NCBI RefSeq assembly: GCF_036227265.1
Contig: NZ_CP109446.1
Location: 8,263,001-8,327,000 of the forward strand
Direction: 5' to 3'
DNA: 64,000 nt
DNA from: Streptomyces sp. NBC_01476
GTDB taxonomy: Bacteria; Actinomycetota; Actinomycetes; Streptomycetales; Streptomycetaceae
The translations under genes and the position numbers were made by a program. The notes below the pieces were generated by a model. The model ran no database searches, was not told the origin of the DNA, and worked only from the letters and a program-made list of their open reading frames with translations. Below, in pieces: positions 47,899 through 56,565 of the stretch. How positions within the stretch are numbered: position 1 is the stretch's first letter; every line of letters begins with the position of its first letter.

Positions 47899-50802
47899 AT
47901 GGGCGAGGACACGGACCGGTTCCATCGCCAGTTGCGGACGCTGTACGAGGCCGCGGGCGCCCCACCGCTGAGCCGGCTGGTCGCGCTCGGCCGCGAGCAG
48001 ACGCCGCGGCTGCCCATCTCCGACACGACGCTCAGCGCGTGGCTGAACGGTGAGGCGGTCCCCGGCGCAGGCTCCACGGCCTACTTCATGGTGCTGGTCG
48101 CCTTCCTGCGTGCCCGTGCGGGCACCGGTCCTTCCGACGGACGCTGGACCCGGCTCCTCGGCCTGGCCCGCGCCGACCGGGACTCCCGACGCGGCGGGCG
48201 CCCACGCCGCACCGACCGCGAGCAGGAACGGGGTCCGGTCACCCTGCCGGCGGAGCCCGCGGTGTTCAGCGGCCGGCAGGAAGCGACGGCGGAACTCCTG
48301 GAGTGGCTGGACCCGGACCGCACCCCCGGCCGTACCGCCGCCGGGGACGCCGGGGACGCCGGGGACGCCGGGGATGCCCGTGACGCCGGAGACGCCGGAA
48401 ACGGTGCGGGAACGGCCGGCACCGGCAGGCAGACCGGCGACGCCACGGACATGGGTCTCCACCCGGACGCCCGCCCCGCCGTATGGCAGCACACCGCCGT
48501 CGTCGTCACCGCGATGGCCGGAATGGGAGGGGTCGGCAAGACGGCGCTCGCGCTGCACGCCGCCCACCGCGCGGCTCGCAACGGATGGTTTCCCGGCGGA
48601 GTCCTGTTCGCGGACCTGCGCGGGTACAGCCAGGACGCCCCGGTGGAGGCGGCCACCGTCGCCGATCAGCTGCTGCGCGCGCTCGGGGTCACGGGGAAGG
48701 ACCTGCCCAGCACCCCTGCGGAGAAGATCGACGCCTGGCGGCTGGCGCTCGCGCGGCTCGCCGAGCAGGGCCGCCCCTTGCTGGCGGTACTGGACAACGT
48801 GCGCACCGTGGGCCAGGTCGCCCCGTTGTTACCGCCCGCGGGACCGCACCGGGTACTGGTCACCTCGCGGCAGATCCTCGCCACTCTCGGCGCGCGGCGG
48901 CTCGAACTCGCCCCGCTGGAACCGGCGGAGGCGGTCGCGCTGCTCGACGAGATCCTGCGCACGGACGCTGCGGAGGACGACCGGGTCACCGAGCAGGCGC
49001 GGGACGCGGCCCGGATCGCGGAGCTGTGCGGACGGCTGCCGCTGGCGTTGCGGATCATCGGCGCGCTGCTGGCCGAGGACCGGGACCGGCCGCTGCACGA
49101 CCAGGCGGAGGAACTGGCGGCGGCCCGGCTGGACGTCCTCGCCCTGGACGACACCGACGACCAGGGCAGGCTGCTGGAGGTGCGGACCGTCTTCCACCTT
49201 TCCTACCGCCACCTGTCCCCGTCCCGGGCGCGAGCCTTCCGGCTGCTGTCCGCGGCACCGGGCCCGGACATCGCCACCCCTGCCGCCACCGTGCTGCTCG
49301 GCGAAGGGACCGGCACCCGCCGCCTGCTGCGCGATCTGGCCCGCGCCCACCTGCTGGAGCACCGGGCGGCCGAACGATGGTCGATGCACGACCTGTTACG
49401 GCTCTACGCCGCCGAACTCGGCGGGGAATGTGCGGCCGCGGACCGGCGTACGGAGGCGGTGGGCGGCCTTCTCGGCCACTACCTGGAACAGACCCGTGCC
49501 GCCGCTTCCCACCTTGAGGGGGACCGCGGCGATGCCCGTTTCCCCGACCGGCAGCACGCCCTGGCCTGGCTGACAGCGGAGCGCCAGAACCTCGTCGCGG
49601 GCGTCGTGGAGCAGGTGCACATCCACCTGCTGACCGTCGTGGAACTCGGCGACGCGCTCAGGGTCTTCCTGACGCGGTACCGCTGGACCGAGGACATGAT
49701 CAGCGTCACCCGGGCCAAGCTGAGCGGCGTCGTCGCGCTGCGCGCGCGGGCCGCCGAGACGGTCGCCCAGGACGTCCTCGCTGATCAGTTCCGAGGACTG
49801 GAGGCCGACGCGCTGAACGGTCTCGGCCTCGCGCTGGGCGACGCCCGCAGATTCCCCGAGGCCATGGAGGCGCATGCCGAGGCACTCCGTCTGGCCCGGG
49901 AGTCCGGCGACAGCCACCGGGAGGCCATGGCGCTGAACAACGTCGCTCTCGTGCTCCTGGGCGTGCGCCGCTTCGACGACGCCGTCGCGCCGCTCACCCG
50001 GGCCGCCGCGATCCACCGCGAGGCCGGGGACCTGCGCGACGAGGGGCGGGCGCTGGCCAATCTGGGAACCGCGCTGATGCGGCTGGGCCAGGACGCGGAG
50101 GCGTACGACGTGCTCGGCCGGGACCTGATGATCTGCCGGGAGACCGGTGACCGCTACGGCGAGGCCCAGACACTGAGCAACCTCGGACTGTGCCTGCGCC
50201 ACCTCGGCCGGATCGAGGAGGCGGCCGACGCCCACCAGCAGGCGCGGGTCATCTTCGCCGACGTGGACGACCGGTACTCCGAAGCGGAGTCGCTGGACAA
50301 TCTCGCCCTGTGCCTGCGCCGCCTGGACCGTCCCGAGGAGGCCGTCGGCGACCACGCACAGGCCGCAGCGCTCTTCCACGGCCTCGGCGACCGGCACTCC
50401 GAGGGCATGGCGGTCGGCAACCGGGCCGGCGCGCTCCAAGAAGCAGGCCGGCCCGCGGAAGCGATCGCCTTCCACCTCGAAGCCGCCGCCCTCTTCGCCG
50501 AGACCGGTGACGCCCACGCCCAGGGCGTCGAACTCACCAACCTCGGCCGCGCCTACCGAAGCGTGCACCGCCTCCTGGACGCCGCGGAGACGTTCACCCG
50601 CGCCGCTGCCCTGTTCGCCACCATCGGCGACAGCGCCGCCGAGGCCACCGCTCTGCGTTTCCTCGTCAATCTCCCCGTACCGCCCGACGCCACCGACGCC
50701 GTGGCCCACAACGAAGCCGCACGGGCCGGCCTGACCCCCGGCCGGACGCCCGCTGCCGCGGCCGACCCCTGGCGCCCCCGCTGGTTCCCGCAGGCGCGCT
50801 GA
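47899..50802 (+). CDS. STAND NTPase regulator with NB-ARC and TPR domains
   Basis: The 967-residue protein has an N-terminal helical domain of about 95 residues (RFHRQLRTLYEAAGAPPLSR, SDTTLSAWLNGEAVPG), typical of Streptomyces AfsR-related proteins without the SARP part. A flexible Ala-Gly-Asp repeat linker (about 148-169) follows. The NB-ARC ATPase has Walker A GMGGVGKTALAL (about 208), Walker B LLAVLDN, GHHR-like RVLVTSRQ, GLPL-type CGRLPLALRIIGALL and MHDLLRLYA. About eight TPR repeats (633-960) end the protein (ALNNVALVLLGVRRFDDAV, SNLGLCLRHLGRIEEA). Such STAND proteins integrate signals by ligand-induced oligomerisation. ATG 47899 has AGGCGGGG upstream; longer frames are GC artefacts. 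It converges on a LysR gene. Confidence 0.88.
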   Translation: MGEDTDRFHRQLRTLYEAAGAPPLSRLVALGREQTPRLPISDTTLSAWLNGEAVPGAGSTAYFMVLVAFLRARAGTGPSDGRWTRLLGLARADRDSRRGGRPRRTDREQERGPVTLPAEPAVFSGRQEATAELLEWLDPDRTPGRTAAGDAGDAGDAGDARDAGDAGNGAGTAGTGRQTGDATDMGLHPDARPAVWQHTAVVVTAMAGMGGVGKTALALHAAHRAARNGWFPGGVLFADLRGYSQDAPVEAATVADQLLRALGVTGKDLPSTPAEKIDAWRLALARLAEQGRPLLAVLDNVRTVGQVAPLLPPAGPHRVLVTSRQILATLGARRLELAPLEPAEAVALLDEILRTDAAEDDRVTEQARDAARIAELCGRLPLALRIIGALLAEDRDRPLHDQAEELAAARLDVLALDDTDDQGRLLEVRTVFHLSYRHLSPSRARAFRLLSAAPGPDIATPAATVLLGEGTGTRRLLRDLARAHLLEHRAAERWSMHDLLRLYAAELGGECAAADRRTEAVGGLLGHYLEQTRAAASHLEGDRGDARFPDRQHALAWLTAERQNLVAGVVEQVHIHLLTVVELGDALRVFLTRYRWTEDMISVTRAKLSGVVALRARAAETVAQDVLADQFRGLEADALNGLGLALGDARRFPEAMEAHAEALRLARESGDSHREAMALNNVALVLLGVRRFDDAVAPLTRAAAIHREAGDLRDEGRALANLGTALMRLGQDAEAYDVLGRDLMICRETGDRYGEAQTLSNLGLCLRHLGRIEEAADAHQQARVIFADVDDRYSEAESLDNLALCLRRLDRPEEAVGDHAQAAALFHGLGDRHSEGMAVGNRAGALQEAGRPAEAIAFHLEAAALFAETGDAHAQGVELTNLGRAYRSVHRLLDAAETFTRAAALFATIGDSAAEATALRFLVNLPVPPDATDAVAHNEAARAGLTPGRTPAAAADPWRPRWFPQAR
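48341..48403 (+). repeat. 9-bp tandem repeat encoding an (AGD)n linker
   Basis: Seven units of CCGGGGACG and variants run without gap inside the STAND gene. They encode Ala-Gly-Asp steps forming the linker between the N-terminal domain and the NB-ARC. The first three units are identical, the rest diverged, as expected for slippage. Confidence 0.92.
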
Positions 50803-50814
50803 CCCGCGGGCGCG

Positions 50815-51729
50815 CTACGCGACGGACGCCGTCAGGGGCTTCACGGACGGTTCGAGGTAGGTGAGGAGCTCTCGGGCCGCGGGCCCTACGCGGTCGGTTT
50901 CTGCCACGGCCGCCGAGACCTTCCACAGCGGGTCGGGCGCCGCGCCGCCGGTCAGGGGTACGCACGCGAGGGCCGCGGCCTGGTCCTTGAGGGCGACGGG
51001 GCGGGGGACCACGGCGATGCCGAGGCCGTGGCCGACCAGGTCGATCAGGCTGTGCACGTCGTTGACCTCCAGGGCGACCTGCCGGTGGGTGCCGGTGGCG
51101 GCGAAGGCGGTGTCGGTCAGGCTCCGGGAGCCCCAGTCGGGGTGGAAGTCGACGAAGGTCTCACCGTCCAGTTCCGGCCACCGGACCTCGGCGGCGCCGG
51201 CCAGCCGGTGCCCCGCGTGGCAGAGCAGGACCATCGGTTCGCAGGTGAGCGGCAGCAGCCGTACTCCTTCGGGCGCCGGGCCGTGCAGGGCGACGAAGGC
51301 CAGGTCGAGGCGGCCGGCACCGACCTCGGCGGTCAGCGCGGCCGAGTTGGCCTGCCGGAGGCGGACCTGCACCTGCGGGTGTTCGGCACGGAACCGCGCC
51401 AGCAGGGCGGGGACGTTCACCCCGGTGACGCACTGCTCGGTGCCGACCGACAGGGTGCCGGTGAGCAGTCCCTGCACCGCGGCCACCGCCTCCTGAGCGG
51501 CGCGGACGCTCGCCAGCGCCCGGGTCGCCTCGACCAGCAGGGCCCTCCCCGGGGCGGTCAGCTCGACGCTGCGGGTGCTGCGGACGAACAGCTGGGCGCC
51601 CAGCTCGCGTTCCAGCGCCCGCACCGACGCGGACAGGCCGGACTGCGAGACCATCAGCCGCTGGGCCGCCCTTGTGAAGTGACGGTCCTGCGCGACGGCG
51701 ACAAAGTGTTCCAGATGCCTCAACTCCAT
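50815..51729 (-). CDS. LysR-type regulator, divergent from aldo/keto reductase
   Basis: A complete 304-residue LTTR: HTH at the start (MELRHLEHFVAVAQDRHFTRAAQ, SQSGLSASVRALERELGAQLF) and a two-lobed effector domain (LSVGTEQCVTGVNVPALLARF, VLLCHAGHRLAG, LVGHGLGIAVVP). It diverges from the aldo/keto reductase gene with 153 bases between starts, the classical LysR arrangement, so it very likely regulates that gene. The start is ATG 51729. Confidence 0.94.
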   Translation of the reverse strand: MELRHLEHFVAVAQDRHFTRAAQRLMVSQSGLSASVRALERELGAQLFVRSTRSVELTAPGRALLVEATRALASVRAAQEAVAAVQGLLTGTLSVGTEQCVTGVNVPALLARFRAEHPQVQVRLRQANSAALTAEVGAGRLDLAFVALHGPAPEGVRLLPLTCEPMVLLCHAGHRLAGAAEVRWPELDGETFVDFHPDWGSRSLTDTAFAATGTHRQVALEVNDVHSLIDLVGHGLGIAVVPRPVALKDQAAALACVPLTGGAAPDPLWKVSAAVAETDRVGPAARELLTYLEPSVKPLTASVA

Positions 51730-51882
51730 GATTCAGCAGCCTACCTTCTGAATGTGTTCGCTTTCTCTTGTTGGACGGCATAAGCCTCCCGGAGCGATGC
51801 TGAGAGCCGTGCGGCACGGTCCGGCGCGACCCGCCGGTCCGAGCCCCCGCCGTACTCCGCATTCGAGAGAGGCACCAGCTTC

Positions 51883-52740
51883 ATGCAGACCCGCCGTATC
51901 GGTTCCGCCCAGGTCAGTGCCATCGGCCTCGGCGGCATGCCCATGTCGATCGAGGGGCGCCCGGACGAGGCCCGTTCCATCGCCACGATCCACGCGGCAC
52001 TCGACGCCGGCGTGACCTTCTTCGACACGGCAGACGCCTACCATCTGCACGCCGACGAGGTCGGCCACAACGAATCGCTCATCGCCAAGGCCCTTGCCTC
52101 GCACCCGCTCGGCGCCGAGGCCCTGGTCGCCACGAAGGGCGGCCACCTGCGCCCCGGCGACGGCTCCTGGACGCTGAACGGCCACCCCGACTACCTCAAG
52201 CAGGCCTGCGAGGCCTCCCTCAAGCGCCTGGGTGTCGAGGCGATCGGCCTCTACCAGTTCCACCGCCCGGACCCCACGGTCCCCTACGCGGACTCGGTCG
52301 GCGCGATCGCCGAACTGCTGGACGAGGGCAAGATCCGGATGGCGGGCATCTCCAACGCCGACCCGGAGCAGATCCGGCTGGCCAACGAGATCCTCGGCGG
52401 CCGTCTGGTGTCCGTGCAGAACCAGTTCTCGCCCGCCTTCCGCTCCAGCGAGCCCGAACTGGCGCTCTGCGACGAACTCGGCATCGCCTTCCTGCCGTGG
52501 AGCCCGTTCGGCGGCATCACCCGGGCCGGCGACCTCGGCTCAAGCTTCGCCCCGTTCGCCCAGGTCGCGCAGGCGCACGGCGTGAGCCCGCACCGGGTCT
52601 GCCTCGCGTGGATGCTCGCGCTGTCGCCGGTCGTGATCCCGATCCCCGGCTCCACCCGCCCGGAGACCATCCAGGACTCCGCGGCCGCACCCGAGCTCAC
52701 CCTGACGCCGGAGGAGATCGCTCTCCTCAGCGCCCGCTGA
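51883..52740 (+). CDS. Aldo/keto reductase
   Basis: This NADPH-dependent (alpha/beta)8 reductase has the catalytic tetrad: Asp and Tyr in FFDTADAYHLHADEVGHNE, Lys in LVATKGG and His in YQFHRPDP. The cofactor site is in PIPGSTRPETIQDSAAA. Length (285 residues) is normal. Substrate unknown; similar proteins reduce aldehydes or pyridoxal. It is transcribed divergently from the LysR gene and ends before a strong hairpin. Confidence 0.94.
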   Translation: MQTRRIGSAQVSAIGLGGMPMSIEGRPDEARSIATIHAALDAGVTFFDTADAYHLHADEVGHNESLIAKALASHPLGAEALVATKGGHLRPGDGSWTLNGHPDYLKQACEASLKRLGVEAIGLYQFHRPDPTVPYADSVGAIAELLDEGKIRMAGISNADPEQIRLANEILGGRLVSVQNQFSPAFRSSEPELALCDELGIAFLPWSPFGGITRAGDLGSSFAPFAQVAQAHGVSPHRVCLAWMLALSPVVIPIPGSTRPETIQDSAAAPELTLTPEEIALLSAR

Positions 52741-52747
52741 CCCGCTC

Positions 52748-52780
52748 CGCCGCCGTGGCCCCTTCCGGGCCGCGGCGGCG
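52748..52780. terminator. Terminator hairpin after aldo/keto reductase
   Basis: CGCCGCCG (52748-52755) pairs with CGGCGGCG (52773-52780), continued by GGCCC/GGGCC around a 5-base loop. Confidence 0.75.
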
Positions 52781-52834
52781 ACGCACATTCCCAGGAGCCG
52801 CCACCGCCCCGCCGCGGCGGTGGCCGGCGCATAT

Positions 52835-52852
52835 CCGGAGGAGCTTCTCCGG
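52835..52852. promoter_or_regulatory. Inverted repeat in front of TetR gene
   Basis: CCGGAG-GAGCTT-CTCCGG ends 5 bases before ATG 52858. It contains GGAGGAG, the only ribosome-site-like sequence, so it can be an operator or an mRNA hairpin that hides that site. Confidence 0.5.
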
Positions 52853-52857
52853 TCACT

Positions 52858-53598
52858 ATGCTGGAGGGCGTGGCGGCGGCAGAGGTGCGAAACGGCAAGG
52901 CCGGGCGTGCGCTGCGGGTGGACGCGGAGCGCAACCGCGAGCGGCTGCTGAGGGCTGCCCAGTGCGTCTTCGCCGAGCGCGGTCTGAGCGTTCCCCTCGA
53001 CGACATCGCCGCCCGCGCCGGCGTGGGCATCGCGACGCTCTACCGGCGGTTCCCCACCCGGGAGGAACTGGTCGGGGCGGCCTTCGAGGCCAAACTCCTC
53101 GCCTACGCGGTCGCCGCCGAGGAAGCCCTGGCGGTGCCGGATCCCTGGGCGTCGTTCGCCGGTTTCGTCGAGCGGATCTGCGCCATGCAGGCCGGCGACC
53201 GGGGCTTCACCGACCTGGTCACCATGTCGCTCTCCTCGCCCGACCGTACCGCTGAGCTGCGCGAACGCGCCTACCGCGCGGTCGCCCGGATCATCGGCCG
53301 GGCGCAGCAGGCCGGTGTGCTCCGTGATGATGTGGTGGTCGAGGACCTGCCGTTGATGCTGCTGGCCAATGCGGGCGTCGTGCACGCCACCCGGGACGCG
53401 GCGCCGCACGCCTGGCGGCGGCTGCTGGCCTTCCTGCTCGACGGGTTCCGGCCGGCCGCCTCCCAGGGCCCGATGCCAGCGCCGCCGACCCCGGCCCAGA
53501 TGGACAGGGTGCTCAAGGGCAATGTCACGGCCAAGGGGGTGGGCTGCCCGGACCTCGCACCGTCCGCGCCCACCGCCCGCCCGATCCCGGACGGCTGA
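52858..53598 (+). CDS. TetR family regulator
   Basis: N-terminal HTH: NRERLLRAAQCVFAERGLSVPLDDIAARAGVGIATLYRRFPTREEL. The helical ligand domain includes FAGFVERICAMQAGDRGFTDLV and ends with a Pro-rich tail (QGPMPAPPTPAQM). Length is 246 residues from ATG 52858; GTG 52870 is possible. There is no target gene on the same strand nearby, so it may be autoregulated through the inverted repeat just upstream or act elsewhere. Confidence 0.9.
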   Translation: MLEGVAAAEVRNGKAGRALRVDAERNRERLLRAAQCVFAERGLSVPLDDIAARAGVGIATLYRRFPTREELVGAAFEAKLLAYAVAAEEALAVPDPWASFAGFVERICAMQAGDRGFTDLVTMSLSSPDRTAELRERAYRAVARIIGRAQQAGVLRDDVVVEDLPLMLLANAGVVHATRDAAPHAWRRLLAFLLDGFRPAASQGPMPAPPTPAQMDRVLKGNVTAKGVGCPDLAPSAPTARPIPDG

Positions 53599-53742
53599 AC
53601 CGGAGCCGGCTCCGTACCGAATCGGAGCTGCGGCCCCGGTTAATTTCCGGTTTCACCTGGCCATTGGTCGCATATGCCCAGTTCGGGCGGGTGTGATCCC
53701 GGTCACCTTCGGAAATAAGTGGAGTAGCGTGTCCACTTGATC

Positions 53743-53800
53743 TGAGCGACCAGACGGCGAGCGTCTCCAGAGCCGGAGATGCCCCCGGTCGCTCAGGAGG
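53743..53800 (+). promoter_or_regulatory. Candidate structured RNA leader with alternative stems
   Basis: TGAGCGACC (53743-53751) pairs perfectly with GGTCGCTCA (53787-53795), and its last base is the first base of the AGGAGG ribosome site (53795-53800) of the next ORF. Inside the loop two stems exclude each other: AGACG/CGTCT (53752-53756/53762-53766) or GCGTCTCC/GGAGATGC (53761-53768/53775-53782, one G-U pair). A further inverted repeat AAGTGG/CCACTT lies upstream (53717-53738). I could not match it to a known riboswitch class. Confidence 0.5.
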
Positions 53801-53805
53801 CTGGC

Positions 53806-54090
53806 GTGATCAACCCATCGGTGTGGACAGTGCCCGGCACCCCGAGTCCGGGAGTGGTCCCGTTCTCCTCCGCGGCCTGGAAGGAAGCGTCCGCTGTGCG
53901 GATACCCCGGAGCGACGACGCGGGCGAAGTGCCCGCGGCAGTCCGCGCTGCCCGGCCCGGCGCCGGTCCCGCCGCGCCGGCGTGGCGACCCCGGCGCCGG
54001 CCCACCGTGCGGACCGTCCGCACGGGTCACGCCCGGCCCGGTGCGCGGGGCGCGGGCCCGCACGGCGCCCGGCCGCGCAGGGTCGGCTGA
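53806..54090 (+). CDS. Small ORF behind structured leader, 94 aa
   Basis: GTG 53806 follows AGGAGG at 5-base spacing. The product begins MINPSVWTVPGTPSPGVVPF and SAAWKEASAVRIPRSDDAGE, which looks like natural protein sequence. The rest (from about residue 45) is Arg/Pro/Gly-rich and may be a frameshifted or low-complexity tail. It stops 4 bases before the DedA gene, so it could act as a leader coupling the RNA structure to DedA expression. I do not recognise a family. Confidence 0.45.
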   Translation: MINPSVWTVPGTPSPGVVPFSSAAWKEASAVRIPRSDDAGEVPAAVRAARPGAGPAAPAWRPRRRPTVRTVRTGHARPGARGAGPHGARPRRVG

Positions 54091-54094
54091 CGCC

Positions 54095-54709
54095 GTGCTG
54101 GAACACGCGGTCGGCTCCCTCGGCACATGGGCTTACCTGCTGGTCTTCCTGCTGACCGCCGGGGAGACCGGCGCGCTGGTCGGTCTGCTGCTGCCCGGCG
54201 AGACGCTGGTGATATTCGCCGGCGCGCTCGCCGGGCGGGGGCGGCTGGACACCGTGGCACTGAGCGCCGCGGTGGTGGCCGGCGGCATCATCGGCGACAG
54301 CGTCGGCTTCGCCGTCGGCCGGTGGACCCGTGGCAGGCCGAGCGCCCAGCGCCTGCTCGGCCGGCTCCAGCCAGGAGACCGGGGCGGGCGGGCCCGGGAA
54401 CTGCTGCGGCGGCGCGGCGGTGAGGCGGTGTTCACCGGACGCTTCATCGGGGTCGTGCGCTCCTTCATGCCGCTGGCAGCCGGCGTATCGGGCCTGCCGT
54501 ACCGCCGTTTCCTCGCCTACAGCGCCGCCGCCTCCCTCATCTGGGGCGTCGGGAGCGTCCTGGTCGGCTACTTCTTCGGGCCCGAGGCGGAGCGGCTGGT
54601 ACGCACGGCCGGCACCACGGGCGCCTTCGCGGCAGGCGGGGCCGCGGTCCTGGTCCTGCTCCTCATCCTGGTCAAGCGCCGCGCCGACCACCGCCACAGC
54701 CTGCGCTGA
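54095..54709 (+). CDS. DedA family membrane protein
   Basis: The 204-residue protein has 4-5 hydrophobic segments and the DedA/SNARE-associated signatures: ETGALVGLLLPGETLVIFAGALAG and FTGRFIGVVRSFMPLAAGVSGLPYRRFLAYSAAASLIWG, with the conserved FxGRFxxxxR Arg. DedA proteins are lipid flippases/transporters, some for undecaprenyl phosphate recycling. GTG 54095 is chosen as the start just before the first membrane helix. Its stop is 56 bases before pyrE. Confidence 0.9.
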   Translation: MLEHAVGSLGTWAYLLVFLLTAGETGALVGLLLPGETLVIFAGALAGRGRLDTVALSAAVVAGGIIGDSVGFAVGRWTRGRPSAQRLLGRLQPGDRGGRARELLRRRGGEAVFTGRFIGVVRSFMPLAAGVSGLPYRRFLAYSAAASLIWGVGSVLVGYFFGPEAERLVRTAGTTGAFAAGGAAVLVLLLILVKRRADHRHSLR

Positions 54710-54765
54710 CCGCACCACCGGCGGCATCCGGACCGGCCCTGACCGGTCTGGAAGACTGACCGCCC

Positions 54766-55287
54766 GTGACCTCTTCCGATCTCGCCCGCCGCATCCACGC
54801 CGTCTCCCACCTCACCGGCCGGTTCACCCTGCGTTCCGGAATCACGGCCACCGAGTACTTCGACAAGTACCGCTTCGAGGCCGACCCGGTGCTCCTCGAC
54901 GAGATCGCCGGCGCGATGGCTCCGCTGGTGCCGTCCGGCACCGAGGTGCTGGCGGGCCTTGAGATGGGCGGTATCCCGGTGGTCACCGCGCTGGGCCGCC
55001 ACACCGGCCTGCCGTGCGCCTTCGTCCGCAAGCAGGCGAAGCCGTACGGGACCTGCCGCCTCGCGGAGGGCGCCGAGGTGACAGGCCGTCGTGTCGCGGT
55101 GGTCGAGGACGTCGTCACCAGCGGCGGCCAGATCGTCCTGTCGACAGCGGACCTGCGCGGCCTCGGCGCGCGGATCGACACCGCCGTGTGCGTCATCGAC
55201 CGTGAGCAGGGCGGCGCCGAAGCTCTCGCGGCCGAAGGCATCGGGCTCATCTCCCTGCTGACGGCGGCCGACCTCGCAGCCCGATGA
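54766..55287 (+). CDS. pyrE: Orotate phosphoribosyltransferase
   Basis: PyrE makes orotidine-5'-phosphate from orotate and PRPP. The 173-residue protein shows the PRPP motif VAVVEDVVTSGGQ and the catalytic Lys loop region RKQAKPYGTCRLAEGAEVTG; GRFTLRSGITATEYFDKYRFEADP is a family hallmark at the N-terminus. The start is GTG 54766. It sits alone, apart from the main pyr genes, as in other streptomycetes. Confidence 0.94.
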   Translation: MTSSDLARRIHAVSHLTGRFTLRSGITATEYFDKYRFEADPVLLDEIAGAMAPLVPSGTEVLAGLEMGGIPVVTALGRHTGLPCAFVRKQAKPYGTCRLAEGAEVTGRRVAVVEDVVTSGGQIVLSTADLRGLGARIDTAVCVIDREQGGAEALAAEGIGLISLLTAADLAAR

Positions 55288-55454
55288 GCGCGGTGCGGCG
55301 TCCCGGGTGACCGGTACCACCGGGCCCGGCGGCCGGCGGTACCGTCACCGGACAGTACGGCGGCGGCCCGGCGGGACTGCCCCGCCCGGCCGGCGGCCCG
55401 AGGACGACATCCCGCCGACATGCGCGGGTATCAACTCCTGCGCAGGCTGGTCCC

Positions 55455-55679
55455 ATGGATACGAGCCGCCGGGTGACCGTGGAGCCGCCGACCTCGTCGG
55501 GCGGCCGTCGCGTGCGGGTGGACAGCGAGATCCTCGGGCTTGCCCACGGTCCGGCCGACCTGCTGGAGTTCCTGCGCCGGGCGGGTCTCGACCCGGACAG
55601 CGTGCGCCTGGACGACCCCGAGCTCTTCTCCTGGCACGGCGGCGGCCCCGACGTGTGGGGCGCACCCGGCGACGCCTGA
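55455..55679 (+). CDS. Small protein of unknown function, 74 aa
   Basis: A 74-residue acidic protein with HGPADLLEFLRRAGLDPDSVRLDDPELFSWHGGGPDVW. The helix and Trp-rich end look like a conserved actinobacterial small protein. No family recognised. It begins at ATG 55455 and ends just before a hairpin. Confidence 0.65.
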   Translation: MDTSRRVTVEPPTSSGGRRVRVDSEILGLAHGPADLLEFLRRAGLDPDSVRLDDPELFSWHGGGPDVWGAPGDA

Positions 55680-55699
55680 ACCGCTGACCGGTCCGGAAT

Positions 55700-55723
55700 G
55701 CGCCGCCGGGGGAGTGGCGGCGC
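55700..55723. terminator. Bidirectional terminator hairpin
   Basis: GCGCCGCC (55700-55707) and GGCGGCGC (55716-55723) pair perfectly around an 8-base loop between convergent genes. Confidence 0.75.
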
Positions 55724-55741
55724 GCTGATCCGGTGCTCGCG

Positions 55742-56428
55742 CTACTGATCGGCCAGCGTCGCCAGCCACTGCTGGAGCAGGGCGTTCTCCGGGTCCGTCA
55801 GCACCTTGGGCCGGTTCTCCCGCAGCCGGGCCCCCAGCAGCGCGGCGGTGGCGGAAAACTCCGCCGGCTCGGGGATGTGGACGGCGGCCTCGACCGTCAC
55901 CGCGTCCACCACCGCGTCCCTGACGCGGTCCGAGAAGGCCGCGTCCGGGTACAGAGCCGGGCGGGAGATCAGTGACAGCGCCACCCCGGCGTTGGCCGAC
56001 ATGATCATCTGGGTGGCCGTCAGCGGAGCGACCCGCAGCCGCCCGGCGCCGGCCACCCGCTCGACGGTCTCGGCGAGCAGCCGGTGCGCCTCGGCCGCGG
56101 CCTGCGGCGGCACCGACAGGCCCGGCGAGTACATCAGCCGGTAGTAGTTCGGGTTCTCCACGGCGAACCGCACATGGTTGTCCCAGCCGCTGCGCAGGTC
56201 CCGTACCGGATCGTCCGAGGGGACGGCCGCCCGCTTGGAGGCCAGGTACTGCTCGAAGCCGTAGTCGACCACCGCCGAGAGCAGGCCCTCTTTGTCGCCG
56301 AACTGCCGGTAGAGGATCGGGGCGGTGACGCCCGCCGCCTCGCAGACCGCACGGGTGGACACATCGGCGTCCGCCGAACGCGACAGCAGGCCCGCGGCAG
56401 CCTCCAGTATCCTCGTCCTCGTATCCAT
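55742..56428 (-). CDS. TetR family regulator of the SDR/SDR/tautomerase operon
   Basis: HTH: TRILEAAAGLLSRSADADVSTRAVCEAAGVTAPILYRQFGDKEGLL; the ligand domain has PNYYRLMYSPGLSVPP and LISRPALYPDA. Length is 228 residues from ATG 56428. The base just before that ATG starts GTTAGCGACGATAAC, which recurs twice upstream of the SDR operon. It is therefore very likely autoregulated and controls those three downstream-located enzymes. Confidence 0.93.
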   Translation of the reverse strand: MDTRTRILEAAAGLLSRSADADVSTRAVCEAAGVTAPILYRQFGDKEGLLSAVVDYGFEQYLASKRAAVPSDDPVRDLRSGWDNHVRFAVENPNYYRLMYSPGLSVPPQAAAEAHRLLAETVERVAGAGRLRVAPLTATQMIMSANAGVALSLISRPALYPDAAFSDRVRDAVVDAVTVEAAVHIPEPAEFSATAALLGARLRENRPKVLTDPENALLQQWLATLADQ

Positions 56429-56443
56429 GTTAGCGACGATAAC
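56429..56443. promoter_or_regulatory. TetR operator GTTAGCGACGATAAC (site 1)
   Basis: An imperfect palindrome GTTA-N7-TAAC directly before the TetR start. Similar sites occur at 58553-58567 (13 of 15 identical) and, inverted, at 58576-58590 (12 of 15). Confidence 0.7.
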
Positions 56444-56513
56444 ACCTGCGGTCGCTTCTCCCGGGAGCGAGGACGTCCGCGGGCCGGGTTCCCGCCGGCT
56501 CCGCGTACGGCGC

Positions 56514-56555
56514 GGCGCCGGAGGACCGGCCGCGGCGGCCCGCTCCTCCGGCGCC
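56514..56555. terminator. Terminator of the SDR/tautomerase operon
   Basis: GGCGCCGGAGGA (56514-56525) pairs perfectly with TCCTCCGGCGCC (56544-56555), just after the tautomerase stop on the minus strand. Confidence 0.8.
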
Positions 56556-56565
56556 GTATGTCCGG

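Noticed and set aside
48341-48403. Short regular repeats considered as CRISPR-like
   Set aside because: The units are contiguous 9-mers without spacers inside a coding frame, so they are a coding tandem repeat.
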